Assembly (NCBI GenBank): GCA_036245805.1
Contig: BTRK01000004.1
Coordinates: 33,961,541 to 34,025,540, forward strand
DNA: 64,000 nt
Origin: Pristionchus mayeri
Taxonomy: Eukaryota > Nematoda > Chromadorea > Rhabditida > Neodiplogasteridae
Reading direction: 5' to 3'
Part shown: positions 38,801-51,787 of the stretch, one piece after another
Numbering within the stretch: the first letter of the stretch is position 1
Layout: every line of letters starts with the position of its first letter
Notes under the pieces: model-generated
The model's input: the letters and a program-made list of their open reading frames with translations, nothing else
Told to the model about the DNA's origin: nothing
Databases searched by the model: none
Program-made: the position numbers and the translations under genes

Positions 38801-41223
38801 ATATCCAAACGCATTCACACCACTATCTTCTCTATCCGTTCAATTCTCCCCTGATCCTCTAGCTCCTCCTTAGTCGTGTCTTTAGTTCTTTCTCAATCTC
38901 TTCCTCAATAGTTCCCCATATTGTGCTATGGCTTGAGCTCTGCTATTTCGTCGGGTATAGTCGCAAAAGATTCGACTTCTGTGACTGTAGGCGAGTCGTT
39001 ACCGCTTGGCTCGCCTGTTCAATGGAGGTGCTGTTGAGGATATCCAAACGCATTCACACCACTATCTTCTCTATCCATTCAATTCTCCCCTGATCCTCTA
39101 GCTCCTTCTTAGTTGTGTCTTTAGTTCTTTCTCAATCTCTTCCTGAATAGTTCCCCATATTGTGCTATGGCTTGAGCTCTGCTATTTCCTCGGGTATAGT
39201 CGCAAAAGTTTCGACTTCTGTGACTGTAGGCGAGTCGTTACCGCTTGGCTCGCCTGTTCAATGGAGGTGCTGTTGAGGATATCCAAACGCATTCACACCA
39301 CTATCTTCTCTATCCATTCAATTCTCTCCTGATCCTCTAGCTCCTTCTTAGTTGTGTCTTTAGTTCTTTCTCAATCTCTTCCTCAACTGTTCCCCATATT
39401 GTGCTATGGCTTGAGCTCTGCTATTTCGTCGGGTATAGTCGCAAAAGATTCGACTTCTGTGACTGTAGCCGAGTCGTTACCGCTTGGCTCGCCTATTCAA
39501 TGGAGGTGCTGTTGACGATATCCAAACGCATTCACACCACTATCTTCTCTATCCGTTCAATTCTCCCCTGATCCTCTAGCTCCTCCTTAGTCGTGTCTTT
39601 AGTTCTTTCTCAATCTCTTCCTCAATAGTTCCCCATATTGTGCTATGGCTTGAGCTCTGCTATTTCCTCGGGTATAGCCGCAAAAGTTTCGACTTCTGTG
39701 ACTGTAGCCGAGTCGTTACGGCTTGGCTCGCCTGTTCAATGGAGGTGCTGTTGAGGATATCCAAACGCATTCACACCACTATCTTCTCTATCCGTTCAAT
39801 TCTCCCCTGATCCTCTAGCTCCTCCTTAGTCGTGTCTTTAGTTCTTTCTCAATCTCTTCCTCAATAGTTCCCCATATTGTGCTATGGCTTGAGCTCTGCT
39901 ATTTCCTCGGGTATAGTCGCAAAAGTTTCGACTTCTGTAACTGTAGGCGAGTCGTAACCGCTTGGCTCGCCTGTTCAATGGAGGTGCTGTTGAGGATATC
40001 CAAACGCATTCACACCACTATCTTCTCTATCCGTTCAATTCTCCCCTGATCCTCTAGCTCCTCCTTAGTCGTGTCTTTAGTCCTTTCTCAATCTCTTCCT
40101 CAATAGTTCCCCATATTGTGCTATGGCTTGAGCTCTGCTATTTCCTGGGGTATAGTCGCAAAAGTTTCGACTTCTGTGACTGTAGGCTAGTCGTTACGGC
40201 TTGGCTCGCCTGTTCAATGGAGGTGCTGTTGAGGATATCCAAACGCATTCACACCACTATCTTCTCTATCCGTTCAATTCTCCCCTGATCATCTAGCTCC
40301 ACCATAGTTGTGTCTTTAGTTCTTTCTCAATCTCTTCCTCAATAGTTCCCCATATTGTGCTATGGCTTGAGCTCTGCTATTTCCTCGGGTATAGTCGCAA
40401 AAGTTTCGACTTCTGTAACTGTAGGCGAGTCGTTACCGCTTGGCTCGCCTGTTCAATGGAGGTGCTGTTGAGGATATCCAAACGCATTCACACCACTATC
40501 TTCTCTATCCGTTCAATTCTCCCCTGATCCTCTAGCTCCTCCTTAGTCGTGTCTTTAGTTCTTTCTCAATCTCTTCCTCAATAGTTCCCCATATTGTGCT
40601 ATGGCTTGAGCTCTGCTATTTCGTCGGGTATAGTCGCAAAAGATTCGACTTCTGTGACTGTAGCCGAGTCGTTACGGCTTGGCTCGCCTGTTCAATGGAG
40701 GTGCTGTTGAGGATATCCAAACGCATTCACACCACTATCTTCTCTATCCGTTCAATTCTCCCCTGATCCTCTAGCTCCTCCTTAGTCGCGTCTTTAGTTC
40801 TTTCTCAATCTCTTCCTCAATAGTTTACCATATTGTGCTATGGCTTGAGCTCTGCTATTTCCTCGGGTATAGTCGCAAAAGTTTCGACTTCTGTGACTGT
40901 AGCCGAGTCGTTATCGCTTGGCTCGCCTGTTCAATGGAGGTCCTGTTGAGGATATCCAAACGCATTCACACCACTATCTTCTCTATCCGTTCAATTCTCC
41001 CCTGATCCTCTAGCTCCTTCTTAGTTGTGTCTTTAGTTCTTTCTCAATCTCTTCCTCAACTATTCCCCATATTGTGCTATGGCTTGAGCTCTGCTATTTC
41101 CTCGGGTATAGTCGCAAAAGATTCGACTTCTGTGACTGTAGCCGAGTCGTTACCGCTTGGCTCGCCTATTCAATGGAGGTGCTGTTGAGGATATCCAAAC
41201 GCATTCACACCACTATCTTCTCT
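35808..41223. repeat. 2,868-bp (12-monomer) duplication: 35,808-38,355 repeated at 38,676-41,223
   Basis: The offset is exactly 12 x 239. Rare shared markers are CTTCGCTCG (35,899/38,767), TTGACGATAT (36,646/39,514), AGTTTACCAT (37,951/40,819), GGTCCTGTTG (38,072/40,940) and CAACTATTCC. Visible differences are few: GCCATTTCC near 37,509 against GCTATTTCC, and a cluster of four substitutions at 40,291-40,309. Confidence 0.88.
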
Positions 41224-43692
41224 ATCCGTTCAATTCTCCCCTGATCCTCTAGCTCCTCCTTAGTCGTGTCTTTAGTTCTTTCTCAATCTCTTCCTCAATA
41301 GTTCCCCATATTGTGCTATGGCTTGAGCTCTGCTATTTCGCCGGGTATAGTCGCAAAGATTCGACTTCTGTGACTGTAGCCGAGTCGTTACGGCTTGGCT
41401 CGCCTGTTCAATGGAGGTGCTGTTGAGGATATCCAAACGCATTCACACCACTATCTTCTCTATCCGTTCAATTCTCCCCTGATCCTCTAGCTCCTCCTTA
41501 GTCGCGTCTTTAGTTCTTTCTCAATCTCTTCCTCAATAGTTTACCATATTGTGCTATGGCTTGAGCTCTGCTATTTCCTCGGGTATAGTCGCAAAAGTTT
41601 CGACTTCTGTGACTGTAGGCGAGTCGTTACGGCTTGGCTCGCCTGTTCAATGGAGGTGCTGTTGAGGATATCCAAACGCATTCACACAACTATCTTCTCT
41701 ATCCGTTCAATTCTCCCCTGATCCTCTAGCTCCTCCTTAGTCGTGTCTTTAGTCCTTTCTCAATCTCTTCCTCAATAGTTCCCCATATTGTGCTATGGCT
41801 TGAGCTCTGCTATTTCCTGGGGTATAGTCGCAAAAGTTTCGACTTCTGTGACTGTAGGCTAGTCGTTACGGCTTGGCTCGCCTGTTCAATGGAGGTGCTG
41901 TTGAGGATATCCAAACGCATTCACACCACTATCTTCTCTATCCGTTCAATTCTCCCCTGATCCTCTAGCTCCTCCTTAGTCGTGTCTTTAGTTCTTTCTC
42001 AATCTCTTCCTCAATAGTTCCCCATATTGTGCTATGGCTTGAGCTCTGCTATTTCCTCGGGTATAGTCGCAAAAGTTTCGACTTCTGTAACTGTAGGCGA
42101 GTCGTTACCGCTTGGCTCGCCTGTTCAATGGAGGTGCTGTTGAGGATATCCAAACGCATTCACACCACTATCTTCTCTATCCGTTCAATTCTCCCCTGAT
42201 CCTCTAGCTCCTCCTTAGTCGTGTCTTTAGTTCTTTCTCAATCTCTTCCTCAATAGTTCCCCATATTGTGCTATGGCTTGAGCTCTGCTATTTCGTCGGG
42301 TATAGTCGCAAAAGATTCGACTTCTGTGACTGTAGCCGAGTCGTTACCGCTTGGCTCGCCTATTCAATGGAGGTGCTGTTGAGGATATCCAAACGCATTC
42401 ACACCACTATCTTCTCTATCCGTTCAATTCTCCCCTGATCCTCTAGCTCCTCCTTAGTCGTGTCTTTAGTTCTTTCTCAATCTCTTCCTCAATAGTTCCC
42501 CATATTGTGCTATGGCTTGAGCTCTGCTATTTCGTCGGGTATAGTCGCAAAAGATTCGACTTCTGTGACTGTAGCCGAGTCGTTACGGCTTGGCTCGCCT
42601 GTTCAATGGAGGTGCTGTTGAGGATATCCAAACGCATTCACACCACTATCTTCTCTATCCGTTCAATTCTCCCCTGATCCTCTAGCTCCTCCTTAGTCGC
42701 GTCTTTAGTTCTTTCTCAATCTCTTCCTCAATAGTTTACCATATTGTGCTATGGCTTGAGCTCTGCTATTTCCTCGGGTATAGTCGCAAAAGTTTCGACT
42801 TCTGTGACTGTAGCCGAGTCGTTATCGCTTGGCTCGCCTGTTCAATGGAGGTCCTGTTGAGGATATCCAAACGCATTCACACCACTATCTTCTCTATCCG
42901 TTCAATTCTCCCCTGATCCTCTAGCTCCTTCTTAGTTGTGTCTTTAGTTCTTTCTCAATCTCTTCCTCAACTATTCCCCATATTGTGCTATGGCTTGAGC
43001 TCTGCTATTTCCTCGGGTATAGTCGCAAAAGATTCGACTTCTGTGACTGTAGCCGAGTCGTTACCGCTTGGCTCGCCTATTCAATGGAGGTGCTGTTGAG
43101 GATATCCAAACGCATTCACACCACTATCTTCTCTATCCGTTCAATTCTCCCCTGATCCTCTAGCTCCTCCTTAGTCGTGTCTTTAGTTCTTTCTCAATCT
43201 CTTCCTCAATAGTTCCCCATATTGTGCTATGGCTTGAGCTCTGCTATTTCGCCGGGTATAGTCGCAAAGATTCGACTTCTGTGACTGTAGCCGAGTCGTT
43301 ACGGCTTGGCTCGCCTGTTCAATGGAGGTGCTGTTGAGGATATCCAAACGCATTCACACCACTATCTTCTCTATCCGTTCAATTCTCCCCTGATCCTCTA
43401 GCTCCTCCTTAGTCGCGTCTTTAGTTCTTTCTCAATCTCTTCCTCAATAGTTTACCATATTGTGCTATGGCTTGAGCTCTGCTATTTCCTCGGGTATAGT
43501 CGCAAAAGTTTCGACTTCTGTGACTGTAGGCGAGTCGTTACGGCTTGGCTCGCCTGTTCAATGGAGGTGCTGTTGAGGATATCCAAACGCATTCACACCA
43601 CTATCTTCTCTATCCGTTCAATTCTCCCCTGATCCTCTAGCTCCTCCTTAGTCGTGTCTTTAGTTCTTTCTCAATCTCTTCCTCAATAGTTC
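40588..43692. repeat. 1,911-bp (8-monomer) HOR: 40,588-41,781 repeated at 42,499-43,692
   Basis: Five consecutive monomers match at an offset of 1,911 bp, which is 8 x 239 - 1. They include the 238-bp TTTCGCCGGG/CGCAAAGATT monomer and two AGTTTACCAT starts in each copy. The copies diverge at CACACAACT near 41,688 and TAGTCCTTTC near 41,753. Confidence 0.87.
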
Positions 43693-44648
43693 CCCATATT
43701 GTGCTATGGCTTGAGCTCTGCTATTTCCTCGGGTATAGTCGCAAAAGTTTCGACTTCTGTGACTGTAGCCGAGTCGTTACCGCTTGGCTCGCCTGTTCAA
43801 TGGAGGTCCTGTTGAGGATATCCAAACGCATTCACACCACTATCTTCTCTATCCGTTCAATTCTCCCCTGATCCTCTAGCTCCTTCTTAGTTGTGTCTTT
43901 AGTTCTTTCTCAATCTCTTCCTCAACTATTCCCCATATTGTGCTATGGCTTGAGCTCTGCTATTTCCTCGGGTATAGTCGCAAAAAATTCGACTTCTGTG
44001 ACTGTAGCCGAGTCGTTACCGCTTGGCTCGCCTATTCAATGGAGGTGCTGTTGAGGATATCCAAACGCATTCACACCACTATCTTCTCTATCCGTTCAAT
44101 TCTCCCCTGATCCTCTAGCTCCTCCTTAGTCGTGTCTTTAGTTCTTTCTCAATCTCTTCCTCAATAGTTCCCCATATTGTGCTATGGCTTGAGCTCTGCT
44201 ATTTCCTCGGGTATAGCCGCAAAAGTTTCGACTTCTGTGACTGTAGCCGAGTCGTTACCGCTTGGCTCGCCTGTTCAATGGAGGTGCTGTTGAGGATATC
44301 CAAACGCATTCACACCACTATCTTCTCTATCCGTTCAATTCTCCCCTGATCCTCTAGCTCCTTCTTAGTTGTGTCTTTAGTTCTTTCTCAATCTCTTCCT
44401 CAATAGTTCCCCATATTGTGCTATGGCTTGAGCTCTGCTATTTCCTCGGGTATAGTCGCAAAAGTTTCGACTTCTGTGACTGTAGCCGAGTCGTTACCGC
44501 TTGGCTCGCCTGTTTAATGGAGGTGCTGTTGAGTATATCCAAACGCATTCACACCACTATCTTCTCTATCCGTTCAATTCTCCCCTGATCCTCTAGCTCC
44601 TCCTTAGTCGTGTCTTTAGTTCTTTCTCAATCTCTTCCTCAATAGTTC

Positions 44649-44887
44649 CCCATATTGTGCTATGGCTTGAGCTCTGCTATTTCCTCGGGTATAGTCGCAA
44701 AAGATTCGACTTCTGTGACTGTAGGCGAGTCGTTACCGCTTGGCTCGCCTGTTCAATGGAGGTGCTGTTGAGGATATCCAAACGCATTCACACCACTATC
44801 TTCTCTATCCGTTCAATTCTCCCCTGATCCTCTAGCTCCTCCTTAGTTGTGTCTTTAGTTCTTTCTCAATCTCTTCCTCAATAGTTC
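44649..44887 (+). repeat. Representative 239-bp monomer (anatomy of the unit)
   Basis: This copy is close to the overall consensus and serves as a coordinate reference. Position 21-26 is GAGCTC and 124-131 is the palindrome GGATATCC. Positions 45-49 (AGTCG), 59-63 (CGACT) and 80-84 (AGTCG) form overlapping inverted repeats. Positions 75-81 (AGGCGAG) and 96-102 (CTCGCCT) form a 7-bp dyad. Positions about 150-239 are roughly 78% pyrimidine on this strand. Main variable sites across the array are 37 (C/G), 55-56 (GA, GT or CA), 77 (C/G), 89 (C/G), 103-105 (GTT, ATT or ACT), 113 (G/A), 125-126, 136 (G/A), 163 (G/A), 195 (C/T), 200 (C/T) and 234-235 (TA/CT). The start phase is arbitrary. Confidence 0.95.
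44723..44750. other. Short dyad symmetry (7-bp stem, 14-nt spacer) inside the monomer
   Basis: AGGCGAG (44,723-44,729) is the exact reverse complement of CTCGCCT (44,744-44,750). The same element occurs in every monomer with G at position 77. Copies with C at 77 have one mismatch in the stem. The element overlaps by two bases a second inverted-repeat set, AGTCG/CGACT/AGTCG, at 44,693-44,732. A structural or binding role is inference only. Confidence 0.6.
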
Positions 44888-47800
44888 CCCATATTGTGCT
44901 ATGGCTTGAGCTCTGCTATTTCCTCGGGTATAGTCGCAAAAGATTCGACTTCTGTGACTGTAGGCGAGTCGTTACCGCTTGGCTCGCCTGTTCAATGGAG
45001 GTGCTGTTGAGGATATCCAAACGCATTCACACCACTATCTTCTCTATCCGTTCAATTCTCCCCTGATCCTCTAGCTCCTCCTTAGTTGTGTCTTTAGTTC
45101 TTTCTTATCTCTTTCTCAATAGTTCCCCGATTGTATATGGCTTGAGCTCTGCTATTTCCTCGGGTATAGTCGCAAAAGATTCGACTTCTGTGACTGTAGC
45201 CGAGTCGTTACCGCTTAGCTCGCCTGTTCAATGGAGGTGCTGTTGAGGGTATCCAAACGCATTCACACCACTATCTTCTCTATCCGTTCAATTCTCCCCT
45301 GATCCTCTAGCTCCTCCTTAGTTGTGTGTTTAGTTCTTTCTCAATCTCTTTCTCAATAGTTCCCCGATTGTATATGGCTTGAGCTCTGCTATTTCCTCGG
45401 GTATAGTCGCAAAAGTTTCGACTTCTGTGACTGTAGCCGAGTCGTTACCGCTTGGCTCGCCTGTTTAATGGAGGTGCTGTTGAGTATATCCAAACGCATT
45501 CACACCACTATCTTCTCTATCCGTTCAATTCTCCCCTGATCCTCTAGCTCCTCCTTAGTCGTGTCTTTAGTTCTTTCTCAATCTCTTCCTCAATAGTTCC
45601 CCATATTGTGCTATGGCTTGAGCTCTGCTATTTCCTCGGGTATAGTCGCAAAAGATTCGACTTCTGTGACTGTAGGCGAGTCGTTACCGCTTGGCTCGCC
45701 TGTTCAATGGAGGTGCTGTTGAGTATATCCAAACGCATTCACACCACTATCTTCTCTATCCGTTCAATTCTCCCCTGATCCTCTAGCTCCTCCTTAGTCG
45801 TGTCTTTAGTTCTTTCTCAATCTCTTCCTCAATAGTTCCCCATATTGTGCTATGGCTTGAGCTCTGCTATTTCCTCGGGTATAGTCGCAAAAGATTCGAC
45901 TTCTGTGACTGTAGGCGAGTCGTTACCGCTTGGCTCGCCTGTTCAATGGAGGTGCTGTTGAGGATATCCAAACGCATTCACACCACTATCTTCTCTATCC
46001 GTTCAATTCTCCCCTGATCCTCTAGCTCCTCCTTAGTTGTGTCTTTAGTTCTTTCTCAATCTCTTCCTCAATAGTTCCCCATATTGTGCTATGGCTTGAG
46101 CTCTGCTATTTCCTCGGGTATAGTCGCAAAAGATTCGACTTCTGTGACTGTAGGCGAGTCGTTACCGCTTGGCTCGCCTGTTCAATGGAGGTGCTGTTGA
46201 GGATATCCAAACGCATTCACACCACTATCTTCTCTATCCGTTCAATTCTCCCCTGATCCTCTAGCTCCTCCTTAGTTGTGTCTTTAGTTCTTTCTTATCT
46301 CTTTCTCAATAGTTCCCCGATTGTATATGGCTTGAGCTCTGCTATTTCCTCGGGTATAGTCGCAAAAGATTCGACTTCTGTGACTGTAGCCGAGTCGTTA
46401 CCGCTTAGCTCGCCTGTTCAATGGAGGTGCTGTTGAGGGTATCCAAACGCATTCACACCACTATCTTCTCTATCCGTTCAATTCTCCCCTGATCCTCTAG
46501 CTCCTCCTTAGTTGTGTGTTTAGTTCTTTCTCAATCTCTTTCTCAATAGTTCCCCGATTGTATATGGCTTGAGCTCTGCTATTTCCTCGGGTATAGTCGC
46601 AAAAGTTTCGACTTCTGTGACTGTAGCCGAGTCGTTACCGCTTGGCTCGCCTGTTTAATGGAGGTGCTGTTGAGTATATCCAAACGCATTCACACCACTA
46701 TCTTCTCTATCCGTTCAATTCTCCCCTGATCCTCTAGCTCCTCCTTAGTCGTGTCTTTAGTTCTTTCTCAATCTCTTCCTCAATAGTTCCCCATATTGTG
46801 CTATGGCTTGAGCTCTGCTATTTCCTCGGGTATAGTCGCAAAAGATTCGACTTCTGTGACTGTAGGCGAGTCGTTACCGCTTGGCTCGCCTGTTCAATGG
46901 AGGTGCTGTTGAGGATATCCAAACGCATTCACACCACTATCTTCTCTATCCGTTCAATTCTCCCCTGATCCTCTAGCTCCTCCTTAGTTGTGTCTTTAGT
47001 TCTTTCTCAATCTCTTCCTCAATAGTTCCCCATATTGTGCTATGGCTTGAGCTCTGCTATTTCCTCGGGTATAGTCGCAAAAGATTCGACTTCTGTGACT
47101 GTAGGCGAGTCGTTACCGCTTGGCTCGCCTGTTCAATGGAGGTGCTGTTGAGGATATCCAAACGCATTCACACCACTATCTTCTCTATCCGTTCAATTCT
47201 CCCCTGATCCTCTAGCTCCTCCTTAGTTGTGTCTTTAGTTCTTTCTTATCTCTTTCTCAATAGTTCCCCGATTGTATATGGCTTGAGCTCTGCTATTTCC
47301 TCGGGTATAGTCGCAAAAGATTCGACTTCTGTGACTGTAGCCGAGTCGTTACCGCTTAGCTCGCCTGTTCAATGGAGGTGCTGTTGAGGGTATCCAAACG
47401 CATTCACACCACTATCTTCTCTATCCGTTCAATTCTCCCCTGATCCTCTAGCTCCTCCTTAGTTGTGTGTTTAGTTCTTTCTCAATCTCTTTCTCAATAG
47501 TTCCCCGATTGTATATGGCTTGAGCTCTGCTATTTCCTCGGGTATAGTCGCAAAAGTTTCGACTTCTGTGACTGTAGGCGAGTCGTTACCGCTTGGCTCG
47601 CCTGTTCAATGAAAGTGCTGTTGAGGATATCCAAACGCATTCACACCACTATCTTCTCTATCCGTTCAATTCTCCCCTGATCCTCTAGCTCCTCCTTAGT
47701 TGTGTCTTAAGTTCTTTCTCAATCTCTTCCTCAATAGTTCCCCATATTGTGCTATGGCTTGAGCTCTGCTATTTCCTCGGGTATAGTCGCAAAAGATTCG

Positions 47801-49883
47801 ACTTCTGTGACTGTAGCCGAGTCGTTACCGTTTGGCTCGCCTGTTCAATGGAGGTGCTGTTGAGGATATCCAAACGCATTCACACCACTATCTTCTCTAT
47901 CCGTTCAATTCTCCCCTGATCCTCTAGCTCCTCCTTAGTTGTGTCTTTAGTTCTTTCTCAATCTCTTCCTGAACTGTTCCCCATATTGTGCTATGGCTTG
48001 AGCTCTGCTATTTCCTCGGGTATAGTCGCAAAAGATTCGACTTCTGTGACTGTAGGCGAGTCGTTACCGCTTGGCTCGCCTGTTCAATGGAGGTGCTGTT
48101 GAGGATATCCAAACGCATTCACACCACTATCTTCTCTATCCGTTCAATGCTCCCCTGATCCTCTAGCTCCTCCTTAGTTGTGTCTTTAGTTCTTTCTTAT
48201 CTCTTTCTCAACTGTTCCCCATATTGTGCTATGGCTTGAGCTCTGCTATTTCCTCGGGTATAGTCGCAAAAGATTCGACTTCTGTGACTGTAGCCGAGTC
48301 GTTACCGCTTGCCTCGCCTGTTCAATGGAGGTGCTGTTGAGGGTATCCAAACGCATTCACACCACTATCTTCTCTATCCGTTCAATTCTCCCCTGATCCT
48401 CTAGCTCCTCCTTAGTTGTGTGTTTAGTTCTTTCTCAATCTCTTTCTCAATAGTTCCCCGATTGTATATGGCTTGAGCTCTGCTATTTCCTCGGGTATAG
48501 TCGCAAAAGTTTCGACTTCTGTGACTGTAGGCGAGTCGTTACCGCTTGGCTCGCCTGTTCAATGGAAGTGCTGTTGAGGATATCCAAACGCATTCACACC
48601 ACTATCTTCTCTATCCGTTCAATTCTCCCCTGATCCTCTAGCTCCTCCTTAGTTGTGCCTTTAGTTCTTTCTGAATCTCTTCCTCAATAGTTCCCCATAT
48701 TGTGCTATGGCTTGAGCTCTGCTATTTCCTCGGGTATAGTCGCAAAAGATTCGACTTCTGTGACTGTAGGCGAGTCGTTCCCGCTTGGCTCGCCTGTTCA
48801 ATGGAGGTGCTGTTGAGGATATCCAAACGCATTCACACCACTATCTTCTCTATCCGTTCAATTCTCCCCTGATCCTCTAGCTCCTCCTTAGTTGTGTGTT
48901 TAGTTCTTTCTCAATCTCTTTCTCAACTGTTCCCCATATTGTGCTATGGCTTGAGCTCTGCTATTTCCTCGGGTATAGTCGCAAAAGATTCGACTTCTGT
49001 GACTGTAGGCGAGTCGTTACCGCTTGGCTCGCCTGTTCAATGGAGGTGCTGTTGAGGATATCCAAACGCATTCACACCACTATCTTCTCTATCCGTTCAA
49101 TGCTCCCCTGATTCTCTAGCTCCTCCTTAGTTGTGCGTTTAGTTCTTTCTCAATCTCTTTCTCAATAGTTCCCCGATTGTATATGGCTTGAGCTCTGCTA
49201 TTTCCTCGGGTATAGTCGCAAAAGTTTCGACTTCTGTGACTGTAGGCGAGTCGTTACCGCTTGGCTCGCCTGTTCAATGGAAGTGCTGTTGAGGATATCC
49301 AAACGCATTCACACCACTATCTTCTCTATCCGTTCAATTCTCCCCTGATCCTCTAGCTCCTCCTTAGTTGTGTCTTTAGTTCTTTCTCAATCTCTTCCTC
49401 AATAGTTCCCCATATTGTGCTATGGCTTGAGCTCTGCTATTTCCTCGGGTATAGTCGCAAAAGATTCGACTTCTGTGACTGTAGGCGAGTCGTTACCGCT
49501 TGGCTCGCCTGTTCAATGGAGGTGCTGTTGAGGATATCCAAACGCATTCACACCACTATCTTCTCTATCCGTTCAATTCTCCCCTGATCCTCTAGCTCCT
49601 CCTTAGTTGTGTCTTTAGTTCTTTCTTATCTCTTTCTCAATAGTTCCCCGATTGTATATGGCTTGAGCTCTGCTATTTCCTCGGGCATAGTCGCAAAAGA
49701 TTCGACTTCTGTGACTGTAGCCGAGTCGTTACCGCTTGGCTCGCCTGTTCAATGGAGGTGCTGTTGAGGGTATCCAAACGCATTCACACCACTATCTTCT
49801 CTATCCGTTCAATTCTCCCCTGATCCTCTAGCTCCTCCTTAGTTGTGTGTTTAGTTCTTTCTCAATCTCTTTCTCAATAGTTC

Positions 49884-51787
49884 CCCGATTGTATATGGCT
49901 TGAGCTCTGCTATTTCCTCGGGTATAGTCGCAAAAGTTTCGACTTCTGTGACTGTAGGCGAGTCGTTACCGCTTGGCTCGCCTGTTCAATGGAAGTGCTG
50001 TTGAGGATATCCAAACGCATTCACACCACTATCTTCTCTATCCGTTCAATTCTCCCCTGATCCTCTAGCTCCTCCTTAGTTGTGCCTTTAGTTCTTTCTC
50101 AATCTCTTCCTCAATAGTTCCCCATATTGTGTTATGGCTTGAGCTCTGCTATTTCCTCGGGTATAGTCGCAAAAGATTCGACTTCTGTGACTGTAGGCGA
50201 GTCGTTACCGCTTGGCTAGCCTGTTCAATGGAGGTGCTGTTGAGGATATCCAAACGCATTCACACCACTATCTTCTCTATCCGTTCAATTCTCCCCTGAT
50301 CCTCTAGCTCCTCCTTAGTTGTGTCTTTAGTTCTTTCTTATCTCTTTCTCAACTGTTCCCCATATTGTGCTATGGCTTGAGCTCTGCTATTTCCTCGGGT
50401 ATAGTCGCAAAAGATTCGACTTCTGTGACTGTAGGCGAGTCGTTACCGCTTGGCTCGCCTGTTCAATGGAGGTGCTGTTGAGGATATCCAAACGCATTCA
50501 CACCACTATCTTCTCTATCCGTTCAATGCTCCCCTGATCCTCTAGCTCCTCCTTAGTTGTGTCTTTAGTTCTTTCTTATCTCTTTCTCAACTGTTCCCCA
50601 TATTGTGCTATGGCTTGAGCTCTGCTATTTCCTCGGGTATAGTCGCAAAAGATTCCACTTCTGTGACTGTAGCCGAGTCGTTACCGCTTGGCTCGCCTGT
50701 TCAATGGAGGTGCTGTTGAGGGTATCCAAACGCATTCACACCACTATCTTCTCTATCCGTTCAATTCTCCCCTGATCCTCTAGCTCCTCCTTAGTTGTGT
50801 GTTTAGTTCTTTCTCAATCTCTTTCTCAATAGTTCCCCGATTGTATATGGCTTGAGCTCTGCTATTTCCTCGGGTATAGTCGCAAAAGTTTCGACTTCTG
50901 TGACTGTAGGCGAGTCGTTACCGCTTGGCTCGCCTGTTCAATGGAGGTGCTGTTGAGGATATCCAAACGCATTCACACCACTATCTTCTCTATCCGTTCA
51001 ATTCTCCCCTGATCCTCTAGCTCCTCCTTAGTTGTGTCTTTAATTCTTTCTCAATCTCTTCCTGAATAGTTCCCCATATTGTGCTATGGCTTGAGCTCTG
51101 CTATTTCCTCGGGTATAGTCGCAAAAGATTCGACTTCTGTGACTGTAGGCGAGTCGTTACCGCTTGGCTAGCCTGTTCAATGGAGGTGCTGTTGAGGATA
51201 TCCAAACGCATTCACACCACTATCTTCTCTATCCGTTCAATTCTCCCCTGATCCTCTAGCTCCTCCTTAGTTGTGTCTTTAGTTCTTTCTTATCTCTTTC
51301 TCAACTGTTCCCCATATTGTGCTATGGCTTGAGCTCTGCTATTTCCTCGGGTATAGTCGCAAAAGATTCGACTTCTGTGACTGTAGGCGAGTCGTTACCG
51401 CTTGGCTCGCCTGTTCAATGGAGGTGCTGTTGAGGATATCCAAACGCATTCACACCACTATCTTCTCTATCCGTTCAATGCTCCCCTGATCCTCTAGCTC
51501 CTCCTTAGTTGTGTCTTTAGTTCTTTCTTATCTCTTTCTCAACTGTTCCCCATATTGTGCTATGGCTTGAGCTCTGCTATTTCCTCGGGTATAGTCGCAA
51601 AAGATTCGACTTCTGTGACTGTAGCCGAGTCGTTACCGCTTGGCTCGCCTGTTCAATGGAGGTGCTGTTGAGGGTATCCAAACGCATTCACACCACTATC
51701 TTCTCTATCCGTTCAATTCTCCCCTGATCCTCTAGCTCCTCCTTAGTTGTGTGTTTAGTTCTTTCTCAATCTCTTTCTCAATAGTTC
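49884..51787. repeat. Two 952-bp four-monomer units
   Basis: Bases 49,884-50,835 and 50,836-51,787 share a CCCCGATTG-type monomer, a monomer with GGCTAGCCTG, a TTCAATGCTCC monomer and a GAGGGTATCC monomer in the same order. Small differences include GGAAGTG against GGAGGTG in the first monomer and TGTGCCTTTAG against TGTGTCTTTAA. Confidence 0.85.

Larger units (their letters stand above)
34613..44409. repeat. Array block E: 12-monomer and 8-monomer duplications (41 monomers)
   Basis: Block E is marked by ATTCTCTCCTG (34.8-39.3 kb), ACGGCTTCGCTCG (35,421, 35,899 and 38,767), TTGACGATATCC, AGTTTACCAT (five copies, 37,951-43,446) and GGTCCTGTTG. Two monomers (near 41,356 and 43,267) lack one A in CGCAAAGATTCG. 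The length closes as 41 x 239 - 2. It is the last block containing the TTTCGTCGGG variant. Confidence 0.88.
44410..47503. repeat. Three consecutive 4/5-monomer HOR units (953, 1,190 and 951 bp)
   Basis: The units are 44,410-45,362, 45,363-46,552 and 46,553-47,503. Each opens with a monomer carrying TGTTTAATGG and GAGTATATCC and ends with a TTAGCTCGCC/GAGGGTATCC monomer. The middle unit has one additional monomer carrying GAGTATATCC (45,600-45,838), which explains its longer size. Confidence 0.87.

Noticed and set aside
44669..44674. GAGCTC and GATATC palindromes as functional recognition sites
   Set aside because: They recur because they are part of the monomer. GAGCTC is lost in the GAGCTTTGC copies and GATATC in the GAGGGTATCC and GAGTATATCC copies, all of which amplified normally, so there is no sign they are required.
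44703..44713. RNA polymerase III B-box-like string GATTCGACTTC, with an A-box-like TGGCTTGAGC about 35 bases upstream
   Set aside because: The B-box match fails at fixed positions, the A-box match is poor, and no tRNA-like cloverleaf can be drawn. Chance similarity is the simplest reading; a tRNA-derived origin is not supported.
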